A stretch of DNA of 24,156 nucleotides from CAYFPX01 sp964501915 (GTDB taxonomy: Bacteria; Myxococcota_A; UBA796; CAJQPC01). The DNA is taken from the NCBI GenBank assembly GCA_964501915.1, contig CAZCVP010000121.1, forward strand, positions 1-24,156. Direction: 5' to 3'. Positions 22,122 to 24,156 of the stretch are shown here, piece after piece (position 1 is the first letter of the stretch; each line of letters starts with the position of its first letter). The notes below the pieces were generated by a model. It was not told where the DNA came from, did not search any database, and worked only from the letters and a program-made list of their open reading frames with translations. The position numbers and the translations under genes were made by a program.

Positions 22122-24156
22122 TTGGCCTTCGTCCACCTCCACGTCCACTCCCAGTACTCGTTGCTCGACGGAGCCATCCGCCTCGGTGCGCTGGCGCCTG
22201 CGGCGGCGTCGCTCGGGCAGCGGGCTGTGGCGCTGACGGACCACTGCAACCTGTACGGGGCCGTCACCTTCCACAAGTCCTGCCAGGGGGCCGGTGTGCA
22301 CCCGGTCATCGGTGCCGGCCTGTGGGTCCAGCCCGAGGGGGTGGCCTTCCGCGACCCGCGCCGTGCAGCGGGTGGCTATCACCTCGTCTGCCTGGTCGAG
22401 GACCAGCGGGGCTACGAGAACCTCTGCAAGCTGGTCACCGACGCCATCTTCGAGGGCATGTACTACAAGCCGCGCGTCGACCTCGACCGGCTCCAGGCCC
22501 ACTCCGACGGCCTCATCTTCCTCACCAGTGGGCTGCGAGGTCCGATCCGTGGGTCCCTGCTGGAGGGCCGCGACGACGAAGCCCGCGAGCGGCTCCAGGC
22601 CCTTGGTGAGCGGCTCGGTCCGGAGCGCCTCTTCCTCGAGCTCCAGGACACCGGGCTCGCCGAGGAGGCCACGGTCAACGACGCCGTGCGCTCACTGGGC
22701 CGCGACCTGGGGCTCCAGACCGTGGTGACCAACAACGTGCACTACCTGCGGCCCGAGCACGCCCCGACCCTGGAGCTGCTCCAGTGCATCGGCCAGGGCA
22801 CCAGCCTCAACGACAGCACCCGGCGCCGGCCGGTCACCGACCAGCTCTACCTGAAGTCCGAAGCCGAGATGCGGGCGCTCTTCCCCGACGACGGCGACGC
22901 GCTGGACCGCACGGTCGCGCTCGCCGAGCGGTGCGACTTCCACTTCACCTACGGCACCTACTACTTCCCCTCCAGCACCCCGCCGGACGTGGAAGAGGGC
23001 GCCGACACCGACCCCAACTGGGCCTTCTTCTTCGACGCCTTCCCGCCACCGGGGGACTTCGGCTGCACCACGGAAGACGGCCGGGTGCCGCCACGTCCCG
23101 AGGGGGCCGGCAGCCTGGACGGCTACTTCGAGTGGTACTGCCGGCGAGGCCTGGAGCTGCGCCTGGAGCGGGTGCCGGCCGAGGACCACGGGCCCTACTG
23201 GGAGCGCCTCGCCGAGGAGTTCCGCATCATCGAGTCGATGGGGTTTCCCGCCTACTTCCTCATCGTGTCCGAGTTCATCAACTGGGCCAAGGACCAGGAC
23301 ATCCCCGTCGGCCCGGGCCGCGGCTCGGCGGCCGGCTCGGTGGCCGCCTGGGCGATGCGCATCACCGACATCGACCCGGTCCGCTTCGACCTGCTCTTCG
23401 AGCGCTTCCTGAACCCCGAGCGGGTGTCGATGCCCGATGTCGACGTCGACTTCTGCCAGGACCGGCGCGAAGAGGTCATCGAGCACACGCGCCAGAAGTA
23501 CGGCCGGGACCGCGTCGCCCAGATCATCACCTACGGCAAGCTCCAGGCGAAGCTGGCCATCCGCGACGTGGCCCGGGTCTGCGACCTCAACTTCAACGAG
23601 GCCGACCGCATCGCCAAGCTGGTGCCTGACGAGCTCGGCATCTCCCTGGACCGGGCCCTCGACGACGAGAACTTCCGCAACCTCCATGACGCCGACCCCA
23701 AGGTGCGCCGCATCGTCAGCCTGGCCCAGACCGTCGAGGGGCTGACCCGGCAGACGGGTGTGCACGCCGCCGGCGTGGTCGTGGCCGACCGGCCCCTCGT
23801 CGAGCTCTGCCCGCTCTACCGCGACGGCTCGGAAGGCGGCCCCATCGTCCAATACGACATGAAGTCGGCCGAGTCCATCGGGCTGATCAAGTTCGACTTC
23901 CTCGGCCTGAAGACCCTCGACCAGATCCGCGACGCCGTGGCGATGATCGAGCGCAACACCGGCGAGCGCATCGACATGACCGAGGTCGCCGAGGACGACC
24001 CGGCGACCTTCTCCCTGCTCCGGGCCGGCGACGCCCTCGGCGTCTTCCAGGTCGAGTCCTCCGGGATGCGGGAGCTGCTCCAGAAGCTCAAGCCGAGCAA
24101 CCTGGAGGACCTGGTCGCCCTGGTCGCGCTCTACCGGCCCGGTCCGCTCAACTCGG
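22122..24156 (+). CDS. dnaE: DNA polymerase III alpha subunit, N-terminal two-thirds (runs off window)
   Basis: The first 678 residues of the replicative polymerase are present. The PHP domain opens with HLHVHSQYSLLDGAI and has LTDHCNLYG and VVTNNVHYL. The polymerase palm follows with GPGRGSAAGS and the catalytic carboxylates in PDVDVDFC (Asp439, Asp441), then QTGVHAAGVV and FDFLGLKTL. The TTG start at 22122 has GGGAG nine bases upstream and puts the PHP motif at residue 5, as in homologues. Compared with E. coli DnaE there is an extra stretch of about 44 residues (about 287-330) between the YYFP segment and GYFEWYCRRGLE. The third catalytic Asp and the C-terminal domains lie beyond the window. 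The gene is essential in most bacteria and the best taxonomic marker here. Confidence 0.97.
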   Translation, partial: MAFVHLHVHSQYSLLDGAIRLGALAPAAASLGQRAVALTDHCNLYGAVTFHKSCQGAGVHPVIGAGLWVQPEGVAFRDPRRAAGGYHLVCLVEDQRGYENLCKLVTDAIFEGMYYKPRVDLDRLQAHSDGLIFLTSGLRGPIRGSLLEGRDDEARERLQALGERLGPERLFLELQDTGLAEEATVNDAVRSLGRDLGLQTVVTNNVHYLRPEHAPTLELLQCIGQGTSLNDSTRRRPVTDQLYLKSEAEMRALFPDDGDALDRTVALAERCDFHFTYGTYYFPSSTPPDVEEGADTDPNWAFFFDAFPPPGDFGCTTEDGRVPPRPEGAGSLDGYFEWYCRRGLELRLERVPAEDHGPYWERLAEEFRIIESMGFPAYFLIVSEFINWAKDQDIPVGPGRGSAAGSVAAWAMRITDIDPVRFDLLFERFLNPERVSMPDVDVDFCQDRREEVIEHTRQKYGRDRVAQIITYGKLQAKLAIRDVARVCDLNFNEADRIAKLVPDELGISLDRALDDENFRNLHDADPKVRRIVSLAQTVEGLTRQTGVHAAGVVVADRPLVELCPLYRDGSEGGPIVQYDMKSAESIGLIKFDFLGLKTLDQIRDAVAMIERNTGERIDMTEVAEDDPATFSLLRAGDALGVFQVESSGMRELLQKLKPSNLEDLVALVALYRPGPLNS

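Overview
The window is about 70% G+C with strongly G/C-biased third codon positions, close packing and many GTG/TTG starts. MopE-type 'D-C-D-D' metal-binding repeats, EF-hand-like lipoproteins, a Ser/Thr kinase with the SPQN loop and several histidine kinases point to the former Deltaproteobacteria, most likely Myxococcota or an uncultured relative. This taxonomic call is an inference from gene content. No rRNA, tRNA, insertion sequence or CRISPR array was seen.

Layout. (1) Bases 1-2380, plus strand: the 3' end of a HAD-like gene, a small secreted-type protein, and an overlapping gmd/rmd-like pair predicted to make GDP-D-rhamnose (GDP-6-deoxy-D-mannose). (2) Bases 2385-3684, minus strand: a 645-bp tandem duplication encoding two 192-residue calcium-loop lipoproteins, with a recognisable promoter upstream of the distal copy. 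(3) Bases 3753-18111, plus strand: a run of nine genes, interrupted only by a 326-bp repeat-bearing gap. It comprises a class I glutamine amidotransferase coupled to a gamma-glutamyltranspeptidase; a receiver-histidine kinase coupled to a membrane histidine kinase whose ATP-binding half looks dead; a FecR-like membrane-anchored protein; a large Ig-like protein ending in an outer-membrane barrel; a 1176-residue Ig-like probable lipoprotein; a minimal soluble histidine kinase; a zinc-ribbon TPR protein; and a TPR protein. (4) Bases 18121-24156: fxsA (minus); a Ser/Thr kinase fused to a degenerate nucleotide-cyclase-like domain (plus); a MopE-like lipoprotein with exact 123-nt repeats (minus); and the 5' two-thirds of dnaE (plus, running off the window).

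How it may work together. Genes 5986-18111 look like an envelope sensing and surface-display locus. An intact soluble kinase/receiver is translationally coupled to a membrane sensor that probably cannot phosphorylate itself. Next come a FecR-like sensor without a cytoplasmic anti-sigma segment, two large surface Ig proteins, and a second minimal kinase coupled to a zinc-ribbon TPR protein. The functional link is inferred from co-direction, start/stop overlaps and domain content. All three convergent gene junctions in the window are 3-9 bp long, and each carries a hairpin that spans both stop codons or sits directly on them.
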